Assembly (NCBI GenBank): GCA_958296065.1
Contig: CATQHX010000011.1
Span: 94,899 to 158,898, forward strand
From: Vicinamibacterales bacterium
GTDB lineage: Bacteria > Acidobacteriota > Vicinamibacteria > Vicinamibacterales > UBA8438
Direction: 5' to 3'
Length of the DNA stretch: 64,000 nt
Part shown: one piece after another, positions 49,869 through 61,399 of the stretch
Position numbering within the stretch: the first letter of the stretch is position 1
How the letters are laid out: every line of letters starts with the position of its first letter
Translations under genes and position numbers: made by a program
Notes under the pieces: model-generated
The model's database searches: none
What the model saw: the letters and a program-made list of their open reading frames with translations, nothing else
What the model was told of the DNA's origin: nothing

Positions 49869-50288
49869 ATGAGGAAAGCGACGGTGACGGTTCGTCTCTC
49901 GGCGGGCCTGGTGGAACGGCTCGACAAGCTCGCTGTCGGGCTCGGCACGTTCGGCCTGAGTCGGCCGCGGGTCATAGAGGCTCTGGTTCAAGGCTGCCCT
50001 ACCGGTGCAGATGCTCTGGAGAGGATGCTGCGGCATGCTGCGGGCGTCGACAAGCCGACGCGGCTACCGGTGGATGCGGTCAAGCTGCAGGCGGAGTACG
50101 AACGCGGGCTCGAGGCCGGGCGCGCCGAGTCTGGGCCAGCGCACGCACTGGCGGACCGGGCGTGGCGTCTGCTGGTAACGGACCACCCCGACTTTGACGC
50201 GGCGTTCCACTGCCGTGCGTGGCTGGCTGATCACGATATCGAAGTCATCCACGACGAGGCCGACGGGCAGTTGAAGTTGCGGGAGTAA
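49869..50288 (+). CDS. RHH-like N-terminal small protein, 139 residues
   Basis: ATG 49869 opens MRKATVTVRLSAGLVERLDK, a beta-strand and helix pattern expected of ribbon-helix-helix DNA-binding proteins. The rest (AALVQGCPTGADALERML-like helices, then DAAFHCRAWLADHDIEVIHD) has no recognised family. The frame is intact. Its last codons (DEADGQLKLRE) and the following 200 bp are duplicated downstream at 50828-51070. Confidence 0.55.
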   Translation: MRKATVTVRLSAGLVERLDKLAVGLGTFGLSRPRVIEALVQGCPTGADALERMLRHAAGVDKPTRLPVDAVKLQAEYERGLEAGRAESGPAHALADRAWRLLVTDHPDFDAAFHCRAWLADHDIEVIHDEADGQLKLRE

Positions 50289-51434
50289 CGCCGCGCGTGG
50301 GGGTGTGGCGGGGCGCCAGCGTTCGCGTTATCGGGTCGGCCGTCAGGGCGAGTGCTTCGAGCACGGAAATCGCCGCTCCGGCACTGAGAGGCGCACTTCT
50401 CGGTGCCGTGCACCATTAGACGCCGGATTCCGGCCTTTTGTTCCCGGGTGGCCGATCTTTTTCGGGGGGGCGCGTTTGCGGGGCCGGTACGCTCGGCGCC
50501 GGTTGGCAGGCGTCCTGCTTTTTCGGTCTGTGCGCGCGGGACGCTCGGCGCGTGTCAGTATCGCGGAACACTCGGTGTGTACCGGTGGCGGGTCGTTTTG
50601 ATGTTGCTGCTGGTGCTGCGACCGTCACGGCGGTGCCGGTGATCGAGACCGGCGCGGACAGGTCGGGGATCAGCCCGCGATTGATCCCGTGCGCGCTGGT
50701 GACGATGCGGCTGCGCGCCGCCTGGCGAAGACCTCGGTCAACCGCACGACCGGGACAGGATGCCCGAGGCGATGCTGTCGGCCAGCACCTGCCCCGGCCC
50801 CACCGAGGGGAGTTGATCGATGTCGCCGACGAGGCCGACGGGCAGTTGAAGTTGCGGGAGTAACGCCGCGCGTGGGGTGTGGCGCGGCGCCAGCGTTCGC
50901 GTTATCGGGTCGGCCGTCAGGTCGAGTGCTGCGAGCACGAAATCGCGGCTCCGGTGCCGCTCCGGTACTGAAAGGCGCACTTCTCGGTGCCGTGCACTAT
51001 TGGACGCCAGATTCCGGCCTTTTGTTCCCGGGTGGCTGATCTTTTTCGGGGGGGCGCGTTTGCGGGGCCGGTACGCTCGGCGTTCTCGGGCAGGATGCGC
51101 TACTCGGCGCGGACTCGGTTCCGGCTGGTCTTCTTCTCGGCGCCGTGGTTCGCGGGCTGCGTAGCGCTCGGTGCGCTGGCGGCTCTCTAACGCGTGCAGG
51201 GCTGCGTCCGTTGCTGTTGGTGCTGCGACCGCCACGGCGGTGCCGGTGATCGAGACCGGGCGGGGACAGGTCGGGGATCAGCCCGCGATTGGTCCCGTGC
51301 GCGCTGGTGACGACGCGGCTGCGCGCCGTCTGGCGGAAGACCTCGGTCAACCGCACGACCGGGACGATGCCCGAGGCGATGATGTCGGCCAGCACCTGCC
51401 CCGGCCCCACCGAGGGGAGTTGATCGATGTCGCC
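50253..51434. repeat. Tandem duplication, two diverged copies of about 575-607 bp
   Basis: Copy 1 (50253-50827) and copy 2 (50828-51434) start with GACGAGGCCGACGGGCAGTT and end with TTGATCGATGTCGCC. Matching blocks lie at both ends and less well in the middle. Each copy holds the end of the 139-residue gene, a GC-rich spacer and, on the minus strand, a RecD2 piece (DIDQLPSVGPGQVLAD). Substitutions and indels show it is old. Confidence 0.8.
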
Positions 51435-52804
51435 CACGATCAGCAGGGCGGCTGTGTCGGGGACTACGGCGAGCGACGCCCGCATCAGCATGACGTCGAC
51501 CATGGGCTCGTCGACGACAGACCGCATTCGAGCGGATTGTCCGCGTCACGCCTGAAGCCGCCGGTGGCGGGGTCGGACCTCGCGCAGCCGGTGGATGGTT
51601 CGGGCCTGCTGCCCGGTGGCCTTGCTCATTCTTCGGTCGGCGCGGCCGGTCGGCGCGCACAGCACGAACTCGACGCGCTTGGCGGCCAGGATGCGCAGGA
51701 TGGCGTCGACCAGCGTCGTCTTGCCCACGCCCGGTCGTCCCGTGATGACGGTGGCCTTCGAGGTCAGCGCCAACCGCACCGCCTCGGCCTGGCCCGTCGC
51801 CGGCGACAGGCCGGCTCTGCTTCTCGACCCAGGGCAGCGCCCGCTCGACGTCGATGTGCGGCCAGGGGAGCTTGCCAGCCACAAGGTCGACGAGCCGCTC
51901 GGCGATCGCCCGCTCGGCCTGGTACAAGCCGCCGAGGAACACGCACGGCGTGTCCGCGACGGTGTCTGCGACGACGGCGCCTTCGGCCAGCTCCAGCTCG
52001 GGAGCGGTTCGGACCGCATCGTCGGGCACGTCGAGCAGGCGGGCCGCCAGCGGGCCGAGCTCGTCGGCCGGCAGTCCGCAGTGGCCGTTGTCCATCGCCT
52101 CGGTCGGCGCGTAGCCGATGCCGGCGCGCACCCGGGTCATCGCCGTGCTGGTGATTCCCAGCTTCATCGCGATCGCGTCGGCGATCCTGAACCCGATACC
52201 GCGAATGTCGCGGGTGAGGCGGCAAGGGTTCTTCGTGATGACCTCGACCGCGTCGGTCCCGCAGGTCTTGAAGACCCGCACCGCCCGCGCCGTGGCCACG
52301 CCATGGCTGTGCAGGAAGACCATGCTCTCGCGAACCGCTTTACTGCTCGGCCCACGCGTCGGTGATGCGCCCGGCGCGAACCTGGCCGATGCCGGTGACC
52401 TCGCGAAGCCGTTCGGGCTCGGTCTCGATGACGTCGAGCACCTTGTCGCCGAACGCCTGCACCAGCTTGCGGGCGTAGACGTGGCCGATGCCGCGTATCA
52501 TGCCCGAGCGCAGGTGCTTCTCGATGCCCTCGGTCGACGCCGGCGCCGAGCTGCGCAGGAAGTGCGCCTTGAACTGGTGGCCGTGGGTGCGGTGGTGGAC
52601 CCATTGCCCGGATGCGGTGGTCCACTCCCTGGCCGCGACCGCGGCGGCGCGGCCGACGACGGTGACCAGGTCACGGTGGCCCCTCGCCTTGACCCTGAGC
52701 ACGCAGAACCCGTTGTCCGGGTCGTGGTAGCCGACGTGCTCGACCAGCCCGGCCAGGACCTCGCGATCTGCCGGCTGCGGCGGGCGCTTGCGGCGTAGGT
52801 TCAT
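51250..52804 (-). pseudogene. RecD2/TraA-type DNA helicase, several frameshifts, C-terminus lost
   Basis: ATG 52804 opens MNLRRKRPPQPADREVLAGL, VEHVGYHDPDNGFCVLRVKA is the RecD2 N-terminal OB-like domain and IRGIGHVYARKLVQAFGDKV the HhH region. After a stop near 52340 the frame resumes VFLHSHGVATARAVRVFKTC. Walker A ITGRPGVGKTTLVDAI is in another frame near 51730, and DEPMVDVMLMRASLAVV with VGDIDQLPSVGPGQ (motifs II-III) in a third. Only about two thirds of a 720-residue protein remains. RecD2/TraA helicases act in recombination or conjugation; with the relaxase-like fragment this suggests a mobilizable element. Confidence 0.75.
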
Positions 52805-52879
52805 GACGTGTGCTCGGCGCGGCGGCGGTCGGCGGTTGTCTGGCAAGCCTGGCAAGCCTCGCCCGGTGCGTGCCGGTTG

Positions 52880-53160
52880 CGTGTGCCGCTCGGTGCGTGT
52901 TTCCGTTCTGCGCCTGCGGTCAGCGGACCGTCTCCGGCGCTTCCACGCTCTCGATGGTAGCGGCCAGGCGCTTCGACCGTCGCCGGGTCGGCGTCCTCCG
53001 GGACTTCTGGGCTTCGCCAGTCAGGTGCGTGTCCTCGAGCGGGTAGCCGAACTCGTAGCGCGTCTTGTGGTCGCCCCGCCACGTTCGCACGGCGGGTTGC
53101 CCGTCCACGCGGAGGCGGTCGATGGCGTCCATCGGCTCGTTGGTGGGCCACGGCGGCGTG
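52880..53160 (-). pseudogene. Fragment related to the relaxase-linked protein at 59500-60230
   Basis: The minus strand reads AIDRLRVDGQPAVRTWRGDH, KTRYEFGYPLEDTHLTGEAQ, matching the pattern AISRRVDGKLVVRTCRATRK and FDCPLDDTDQAGEAQ at 59830-59955. It also shares the preceding LTAGAERKHAPSGT with a LTARTKREDAPSAT motif there. No intact start or family is identified. The copies suggest duplication of one mobilizable-element gene. Confidence 0.5.
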
Positions 53161-54060
53161 GGCAATGCCGGCTTCCATGATCTCCGTCTCGGTGCGTGTC
53201 GTCTCCGTGCAGCGCTTGAGCACCGCGCATGGCGTCTGGGCGTCCGGGCGCGTTCGGCTCCGTGCGTACATGGCAGCGTACGGCTCGGCGCGCCTTGACC
53301 CCGGATCTTCGATGGATGTGGCCAGGCGGTCGGTCGTCGCCTCGGCTGGTTGAAGCAGCGCGGTGTCCGGTGCGTCGCTGCCATCGGCGGGTTCGATGCT
53401 GCCCTCGATTCCGGGGCCGTTTCACTCGGTGGGTGCTGGTTTCCTGGGCGCGCGTCACTCGGCGGGTACCTGGAGGTGGGCTTGTTGGTGCGAGCGGGCG
53501 CTGGGGGCCGTCCTGGCGTAGCGTCTGCAAATCGCGCGGTACTCGGTGGGTTCACGAGGAATGTGTCGCTCGGCGTGACTGGGTCCTGATCGGGACCGGG
53601 TCGGTCCCTGTTCCTGCTGCCACGGTTGAAGTCGCTGTACTCGGCGTCGCTCCTGAAGACAGGCGTCCGGGTGCGTGCAGCGCTGTCGGTGGGTTCTGGC
53701 TACGGTCTCGAAAACGGCGCCGCACCGGGTGCGTTCAGGAAAGGTGTCCTGCTCGGTGTGGACTCGGTCCCTGATCGGCGTGCTGCTCGGTGCGGTCGCC
53801 CGAGTGGCGTACCGCTTGGCGGCCCACCGGGGCTGTTGCTCGGTGCGTGCGAACGGCGCGTCGGCCCGGACCTTCTACGAATGCGCGCCGCCGTGTGCGC
53901 GCTCGCCGGCATTGTATCGGCGCGCCGCTGTGTGCGGCTCTTGACGGCGGCCATCCGCTGGCGTGCGGCCTCGCTCCCGATAGGGCGCTCGGCTCAGTAC
54001 GGGCAACCTCGGGCGGCTGCGTTCGTAGCCTGCAGATGTCGACTGACTGCCTTCGGACTC
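53161..54060. other. Repeat-rich non-coding mosaic, first copy
   Basis: No gene is recognised. Two blocks recur at 57.9-58.2 kb: 53485-53580 (containing CTGCAAATCGCGCGGTACTC and ACGAGGAATGTGTCGCTCGG) matches 57929-58024, and 53783-53880 (GGTCGCCCGAGTGGCGTACC) matches 58113-58208. The sequence TAGCCTGCAGATGTCG at about 54025 recurs at 58244. The blocks are separated by CTCGGTGCG-type words. Confidence 0.6.
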
Positions 54061-54164
54061 GACCGCAGCATGCAGGCTGCGCGCCTCGTCCCCGAGCGCC
54101 TCGAAGACGGCCACGAAGTCGCTGAACTCGATGTTCACCGTGATCTTGAACCGCTGGATCAGGT

Positions 54165-54345
54165 TGCGGGAGTTGATGGCGGCGTCCACGCGGTACTTCC
54201 CGACCATCTCGATCGCGACCACGTGCATCGTGTCGGGCATGACGACGTCGTCGGGCCATTCGGGCGCTGAAGCGGGGGTCCACAGCGTGTCGATCCAGGC
54301 CCTGAAGAGTTCGGACTCGCCCGTGCTGCTCGGTGGCCGGGGGCT
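54165..54345 (-). pseudogene. Fragment of an unrecognised protein sharing a motif with the methyltransferase pseudogene
   Basis: The minus strand reads ESELFRAWIDTLWTPASAPE, then DDVVMPDTMHVVAIEMVGKY and NLIQRFKITVNIEFSDFVAV. The opening ESELFRAWIDTLW matches ESELFKTWIDALW at the end of the plus-strand pseudogene at 57050. The rest looks protein-like but has no recognised family. Confidence 0.4.
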
Positions 54346-54378
54346 CGGTGCGTGCGGACCGCCCGTCCCTGTGATGCT

Positions 54379-55300
54379 GACCGAGTCATGCGCGGCCATG
54401 GCGAGACGGCGTGGGCCATCAGGCCGGATCCGCCGCCGGGAAAATGTGGGCCGCCGCCCACAATTTTCGTGCGGCGTTCGAAAGGGGGGGCATCCGGCCC
54501 CGCATTGCGGTCCGGGCGATTCCTGTGCCTGCCATCCAGACCGCAGTCTGCCGGCGCACGAATTCCCGCGCAGCCGCCGTGCAGGGCTACCTGGTTGGGG
54601 GCGACGCCAGCGCCCCGCACCGGCGATCCGACGCCGACGGCCCGGGCCTGTGCGTGACGCGTGCTGCTCGGCGCATTGACAGCTGCCTGTCCGTGCAGGA
54701 GCGCGTCAGTTCCTGTTCCCTCTGCGACGCTGACCGCGGCGCCGCCGGGTGCGTTTTCCCGCTCGATGCGCGCGGTCAGTGCACCGGCGAAGCCGAAGGC
54801 GCCGGCCCGACCGGCCGCGCGACGAACTGGTCCAGCTCCACGGTCATCGTGCGGCCGGCGTTTCTGCGGCGCGGCCGCTCGAGCGGGTCGGGCGTCGCGC
54901 ACGCCGGTCGGTAGATGCTCCGAGATGCTCCACAGGTGCTCGTGTGCGGAGGAGGTCGTCCTGCTCGGTGCGTTCCGCTGTGGTGACCGGTGTGCTGCTC
55001 GATGCCGTGCGGTTGCCCAGGGTGCTTTGACCGAGGTATGCGCGGCCAAGGCGACACGGCGTGCACCGTCAGGCCGTATCCGCCGCGGAAAAATGTGGGC
55101 CGCCGCCCGCAATTTCTCGTGCGGCGTTCGAAAGGGGGCGTCCCGCCCCGCATTGCGGTCGGGGCGATTCCGGAGCCTGCCATCCGAACCGCGGCTGCCG
55201 GTGCGCGAGTTCCCACGCAGCCGCCGTGCAGGCTGCTGGTTGGGTTCGACGCCAGCGTCCCGCACGGGTGATGCGACATCGACGGCCGGGGCCTCTCGAC
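54379..55300. repeat. Two direct copies of a 270-bp segment with a palindromic core
   Basis: 54379-54655 and 55029-55300 share long blocks, for example CATTGCGGTC, GTGCGGCGTTCGAAAGGGGG and CGCAGCCGCCGTGCAGG. Each begins with GACCGAG and contains the palindromic AAAATGTGGGCCGCCGCCC (54441 and 55092). The palindrome recurs on the other strand in the methyltransferase pseudogene (55763). Confidence 0.75.
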
Positions 55301-55419
55301 TCTGGCCGAGGCCTGCGTAGCCATCGGCTGCCTGCAATGCCGGCGGCGGCGGCGCAATGGCCACCGTCCCGAATACTTGCTCGGTATGCGGACAGTCACG
55401 TCCTGGAAGGGGGCCATCA

Positions 55420-57115
55420 ATGACGGGCAAAGCGGTGAGCGTGGAAGCGGAACTGGTACCGAACGGGAAGGAGGCGACGAGGGAGACGCTGTCGGCGGCG
55501 CTGGCGAAGACCGACGCCGCCGACGTCGAGACCGTCTTCGCGCGCGTCGAGCAGGACATCGCAAACTTGCCGAACACCGTCAAGGCGTTTCAGATGCGCG
55601 ACGGCCTGCGGGTCGTCGAGGCTGCGGCGCAGGTGCTTGACCGGCACGATATCCGCCATGCGGCGGCGCGCGCGGTCGCGGAAGTCGAGCAGTGGATCGC
55701 CAGGCACAATCCGCCGCGGCCGGTTGGCAGGCCGCCGAAGACTGCCGGGGACGAAAACCTGGGGCGGCGGCCCACATTTTCTCAACGCGAAGGCGGGTCC
55801 GGCGAAGCGGCGAAGGCAGTCTCGGCAGAGGAGCTGCGCGACATCCGGCGCGCGCATCCCGACCCCGCGATGACGCGGCGATGCGGGCGCGGATGGACCG
55901 GATCGAGGCGGCTGGCAAGGTTGTGTCCCGGCGGGCGCTGCGTACACAGGTTCGCCGGGAACGGCAAGCCGGGGTGGCAGAGCCTGCACCGCAGGCCGCG
56001 TCGGCTGCCGATGTGCCGAAGCAGGACCGTGCTCCTGCGGCGTTGGCGCCGGTGGACACGGCGGCGGCGGCGACGCTGCACGTGTGCACGGTGGAGGAGC
56101 TTCGCGAGAAGGTCGAAGAGGACTCCATCGACGCGGTCGCCGTAGCGCTGCATGGCGCCGAGCAAGACTTGATCAATGCAGTGGTGGGGTTTGGGGAATT
56201 CGCGGTACGGCCGGGTGGGCTGGTTCTGGTTCAGTGTCCCGGCGGGGCCGTGGCCGACGTCGCAAGCATCGGAGACGGACCCGACGATGAGGATAACCAG
56301 TGGATGGACTACGAGTCATTGCTGGCATGCGTCGGATCCGGAGCCGGTTGGTTCCCGGTTCTGGTGTTCAGGCGGCGGGATGACGACGGCGTGGACCCGT
56401 CGGCGCAGGGGGATGATGATGCGGTCGAGGATGGCGATGCGGACTCGTCGGCGGAGCATCCGACCCTGTTCCGGGCCGTCAGCGGCGCCGATGGTGGCGG
56501 CAGATCATCGCAGCGTGGCTCCCGGTGGGGGCTGAAGTGTGGGACCCGTGCTGTGGGTCCGGAGAGGTGCTGGCGGGCGCGGCGGCGGCCGGGATGCGGA
56601 TAGTCGGCGCCGACGCCGACCCCGCCCAAGTGGCGGCGACGCGTGCAGCACTAGGCAAACGGTGACCCAGACCCTCCAGCCGGCATCGACTGCAAGCTGC
56701 GCATCAAGGGGTTCCGCGACGCCAACCGCGCGCCGCACGACCGACTGGTCGAGACGGTCCTCGACGCGATCGCCGACGGCGACCACGGGCTGGCCGCCGC
56801 CATCGTCGCCACCTGGATGCAGACCCGTTCGGCGCTGCGGGAAAGGGCCGCCGAGCACCTGCGGGGACGAGGCATCGACGTGGTCGACGCGCCGCCCGTT
56901 CGGTTCACCAGTTGCTGGGACACCGACGAGTGGCTGCTCGAACGCAACCGGAAGCTTCAGGACCTCGACGGCGCCCATGCGCACCGCGACGATGCCGCGC
57001 GGATGCCGAGCCTGGTGTCCGGCCGGGTTCCCGGCCCCCCGCCGGTCGAATCCGAGCTCTTCAAGACCTGGATCGACGCGCTGTGGGAGCTGCCCGCGTC
57101 AGCGCCTCAGTCTCC
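55420..57115 (+). pseudogene. Phage-type DNA methyltransferase-like protein, at least three frameshifts
   Basis: ATG 55420 after GGAAGGGGG opens MTGKAVSVEAELVPNGKEAT; VFARVEQDIANLPNTVKAFQ and LRVVEAAAQVLDRHDIRHAA follow. The frame shifts near 55865 to AMRARMDRIEAAGKVVSRRA, then EDSIDAVAVALHGAEQDLIN, FAVRPGGLVLVQCPGG. Near 56501 another frame gives VWDPCCGSGEVLAGAAAAGM (the SAM-binding motif), and from 56652 a third gives KLRIKGFRDANRAPHDRLVE. The order matches phage and island adenine methylases, though the DPPY position reads VALHG, which suggests loss of catalysis even before frameshifting. The GRRPTFS segment (about 55765) coincides with a palindromic repeat. Confidence 0.6.
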
Positions 57116-57162
57116 CTTGCTTGAAGCTTGCCACTTACGATACTCATTTCCGGGACGCTACA

Positions 57163-57654
57163 CTAGCGCGTGAACATCAGCGTGCCCATATCGACGACCG
57201 GCGGCTGGCACATATCGTTGGTCGCCCACGTGGCTTCCATCATCGTCTCGTCGAACATGGAGACCGTCACGTCGATCGCGCACTCGGTTCCGAAGTACGG
57301 CACGAACGCTTCGAAGAACCCGAACGAGAGCTCCGCGGTCATGTCCGCGGCCGTACCCGTCACCGGTCCCTCCAGGTCGATTTCCGCCGGCGCGTCCAAG
57401 GCGACGAGTGCCGCCGGCATCTGCATCGACCAGTCGCCGGTCACGTTGGTTCCGTCCTGGGTGAGCTCTGCCATGGCCTCGCCGGTGACGAATGCCCCTT
57501 CGACCCTCCCCGACCAGGTGCCGGTAAGCGTGATCGGCGCGGGCGCCGGCGGCTCCACGGGAGTCGGCTCGGTCGGACCCTCGTCGCTGCACGCGACCGC
57601 CAGCAACCCAACGCAGAGAAAGATGGCCCACCAAGAGCGCTTGCTCTTCAACAT
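57163..57654 (-). CDS. Predicted lipoprotein, 163 residues
   Basis: ATG 57654 gives MLKSKRSWWAIFLCVGLLAV followed by ACSDEGPTEPTPVEPP: a short basic start, a hydrophobic core, a lipobox ending at Cys22, and a Pro/Thr linker. The remainder (ITLTGTWSGRVEGAFVTGEA, MAELTQDGTNVTGDWSMQMP) is a beta-rich domain of a type common in secreted lipoproteins; the function is unknown. The gene is intact although surrounded by pseudogenes, and its GC content seems slightly lower. Confidence 0.75.
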   Translation of the reverse strand: MLKSKRSWWAIFLCVGLLAVACSDEGPTEPTPVEPPAPAPITLTGTWSGRVEGAFVTGEAMAELTQDGTNVTGDWSMQMPAALVALDAPAEIDLEGPVTGTAADMTAELSFGFFEAFVPYFGTECAIDVTVSMFDETMMEATWATNDMCQPPVVDMGTLMFTR

Positions 57655-57739
57655 CAGTCGTGCCGATAACTTTCCATTCGTCGCCGGCGCGCCGTGCGCC
57701 GCGAAGTTCACGCCGCTCACAGACACGATGTCGTGATGC

Positions 57740-58520
57740 TACAGCAGGATACGCCATCCGTCGATGGGCTCGTGGCCGTCAGGATCGTGACGGGCAGCGT
57801 ACGGCTCGGCGGCTGGGGCTGCTGGTTCGTGAGGACTGCAGGTCCTGCTCGGCGCGGGGACGGCTCGGTGCGTGAGGTGAGCTGTCCGGCTGGGTGCGTC
57901 TTCCCGCTCGGCGCCTGCTGTCAGCGCTTGGTGCGAGCGGGCGCTGGCGGTCGTTCTGGCGTAGGTCTGCAAATCGCGCGGTACTCGGTGGGTTCACGAG
58001 GAATGTGTCGCTCGGCGTGGACTTCGTCCTGATCGGCCTGATGCTCGGTGCGGTCGTCGGCAGGCGCTGCATTCGCGGCCGGTCCTGGCGGCAAGCGGCT
58101 GGGGGATGTGGGCTGCTCGGTGCGGTCGCCCGAGTGGCGTACCGTCCTGGTGCCCCGGGGCCGTTGCGCGGTGCGTGCGGACGGCGCGTCGGCTCGGACC
58201 CCGTGCCCACGATGGGAGCTTGTCGGCGGCGACGGTGCGAGCGGTAGCCTGCAGATGTCGCGGGTCGCAGGAACGGCCTCGCACCACCGGCGGTCGACGC
58301 GTCGTGTTCTTCCGTCGCACGAACCTGCGCCTTGGCGCGTCGAATCGTGCTCTGCTGCATCGGCCTCCTCGGCCAGTCCCCTGTTCGTCGACGGCGTTGC
58401 GGAAAACGCGGCCACTGGAGCCTCTTGCGAAAAGCGTGTTCGGCCGAGTTCTTTGCCCGAGGCAACGGGGCGAGGGATGGTCAGCGGGCGGGATGCAGCG
58501 TTCGCAGGACGGTAGTGGCC
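57740..58520. other. Repeat-rich non-coding mosaic, second copy
   Basis: Holds the second copies of blocks seen at 53.5 and 53.8 kb (57929-58024 and 58113-58208), plus a segment near 58200-58300 that resembles 61285-61400 (TGGGAG, GTCGGCG and GGTAGC words in the same order). No gene is recognised. Confidence 0.55.
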
Positions 58521-58521
58521 G

Positions 58522-58741
58522 TCACCGCCGCGACGCCGGAGTCGCGAGGATTCGTGAGGCCCTCCTGCCGGTTATGAGGGCAAGCACGCTCGACGAGATG
58601 TGGCGCATTTCCTTGACGAGCCGTTCCAGCTCACGGTTGTTCTCGATCCACTCCCTGTAGACAACGAGTTCGTCTTCGGTGAGGTTCAAGCCGACGGTCT
58701 TTCCTGGGCTCCCCCCGATCCCGACGACTGCTACTGTTCCA
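58522..58741 (-). CDS. Small protein divergent from the Snf2-like helicase
   Basis: The minus frame contains LNLTEDELVVYREWIENNRE and LERLVKEMRHISSSVLALIT, a clearly amphipathic helical protein of about 50-70 residues. The start is uncertain: an upstream ATG lies inside the helicase gene, so a non-ATG start near 58700-58741 would be needed. Family not recognised. Confidence 0.4.
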
Positions 58742-58744
58742 ACT

Positions 58745-59629
<885 letters not shown>

Positions 59630-60230
59630 TGCGCGTTGCGCTCGGTGCGTCTTCCCGTTTGGTGCGCGCCGTCAGTGCACGGCTTCGGACGGTTCGAGGA
59701 CCTCGATGGATGCGGCCAGCCGGTCGATCGTCGCCTGGTCGACGTCCTCGGCGACTTCCTGGTCGGCGACCGGCGGCAGTCTGCAGAAGCTGTCCGAGGC
59801 GCACGAACAGCGCCAGGCAGACGGGTCTGCGCTTCGCCGGCCTGATCCGTGTCATCGAGCGGGCAGTCGAACTCGCAGCTGCTCTTTCCCTTCCTGGTGG
59901 CGCGGCAGGTCCGCACGACGAGCTTCCCGTCGACCCGGCGGCTGATGGCGTCCATGATCTCGTTCGTGGAGTCGCTCGGTGTCGGTCTTGTCGATTGGGT
60001 CTCGTCCAGGTCGAGGGACTCCATGGTGGCGTAGCGGTCCAGCATGGCGAACAGCGTCCGCTTCGGGACAGCGGCCATCCGTGGTTGGGATCTGCGCGCG
60101 GGCTCTCGACGCCGCCGCAGCTTCCCGGCCGCGTCGCTCTCGCCGAGCAGGTAGTCGGCCGCTGCTTTGGCCGAGCCGATCCCGCGGGCGATGCACTCAA
60201 CGTGTACCGTCGGGCTCCCGGCCGACGCCG

Positions 60231-60620
60231 GCGAGCTTGTCCAGCGTCCGCGCGACGCCATCCAGCGCGACGTGTCGCCCGGCAGGGCAAACCGGGTCGC
60301 TTCGCCCGGAACGACACGGCCTCCGCCCTGCGCCGGCTCGCCTGCCACGTCCCGGCTGATCGACGGCTGCACGCGCGAGCCAAGGGTGCATCATCAGCAC
60401 GCGCGCATCAACGCGATCTGCCGGCGGGTGGCGCGCCTGCTGCGCGAGGGGCCTCGCATGACCCGGACGGAGGGACCGCGAGACCGTCGCCGCGTGACTG
60501 GACGCGGCGCCGTTCCGCAAAAGGCGACGCCGGGCCGGCTCGGAGTGCATGGGTCCCGGTGAGCCGGCCGCCGCGCCGGCGTGGAGAACCGAGGCGCACA
60601 GGTTCGCGTCCCTGCTGCGG
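60231..60620. other. Short stretch without a recognised gene
   Basis: Frames on both strands are short and Arg-rich. The plus frame near 60360-60450 (HARINAICRRVARLLREGPR) is mildly protein-like but lacks a start signal and family. Confidence 0.3.
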
Positions 60621-60875
60621 TCAGTTCCCCTTGGCCTTCTCCGCCCGTCGTGCGGCCCAGTACTTCCGCATCCGCTCGGCCACGGCCCGGCGCTGCTCCT
60701 CGGTCATCGCGCGCTTGCGCCTCCCGACCGCCTTGACCGCCTTCTTGCTGCCGCGCCGGGCGCTCGGCGCGGCAGCTCCTTCAATCGCTTCGATGGCGCG
60801 CTGGATGGCGACGAGCTGGCTCTTGAGCGAGCGTTCCTCGTTGCGCAACGCGTCCAGGATTCCGCTCCTCGACAT
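60621..60875 (-). CDS. Small basic helical protein, 84 residues
   Basis: ATG 60875 (MSRSGILDALRNEERSLKSQ) is preceded by GGAGGGAG. Residues 1-35 form a coiled coil (LVAIQRAIEAIEG). A Lys/Arg-rich stretch (SKKAVKAVGRRKRAMTEEQR) and RRAVAERMRKYWAARRAEKA follow, a pattern common in small hypothetical proteins of GC-rich bacteria with presumed nucleic-acid binding. Frame intact. Confidence 0.6.
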   Translation of the reverse strand: MSRSGILDALRNEERSLKSQLVAIQRAIEAIEGAAAPSARRGSKKAVKAVGRRKRAMTEEQRRAVAERMRKYWAARRAEKAKGN

Positions 60876-60989
60876 CGTGAAATGCTCCCTCCAGGGCGAG
60901 CCGCCGCCGCATCGCGCCGGTCGCCGAAATGCACGAACGGCCGCCGCCGAGACCGACGGGGCCGCTACCGACCCCACGCGCCGGATTCG

Positions 60990-61390
60990 GCGTTCCACGC
61001 CGGCCAGTCGTCACGCCAGGGCAACCCCGGCAAGCCCGCGCGCCGGCCCCGCACGACAGCGGCCATTCGCCGACTCTTCCGAGCCGTACCGCTCGCACAG
61101 GGCCAGGAACCTGTCGACCCACGGCAGCGTGTCGTCGTGTCGCATGCCGCTGTCCCGCTCGTCAGCCTACATCAGCCGGCCCGGCCTTGCAGGGCCGGCT
61201 GATGCACTCGAGTCAGGCCGCGAAGCGGGTCGCCTGCCCTGCGCTGCGCGCCGGGTGAGGTTCCCGCAGCGGCGCACATCCGTTGTGTGCCCTGCCTGTG
61301 CCGGCGGTGGGAGTTCGTCGGCGTCGACGATGTCCGCGGTAGCTTGTGCGAATCGCCGCCAGCCGCCCGGCGGCTTCGCACCACCGCCGG
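60990..61390. other. Non-coding stretch between small genes
   Basis: No gene is recognised. A palindrome GCCGGCCC/GGGCCGGC-like hairpin (CAGCCGGCCCGGCCTTGCAG then GGCCGGCTG) lies at 61174-61203. The part after 61285 resembles 58200-58300. Confidence 0.4.
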
Positions 61391-61399
61391 GTCGACGCG

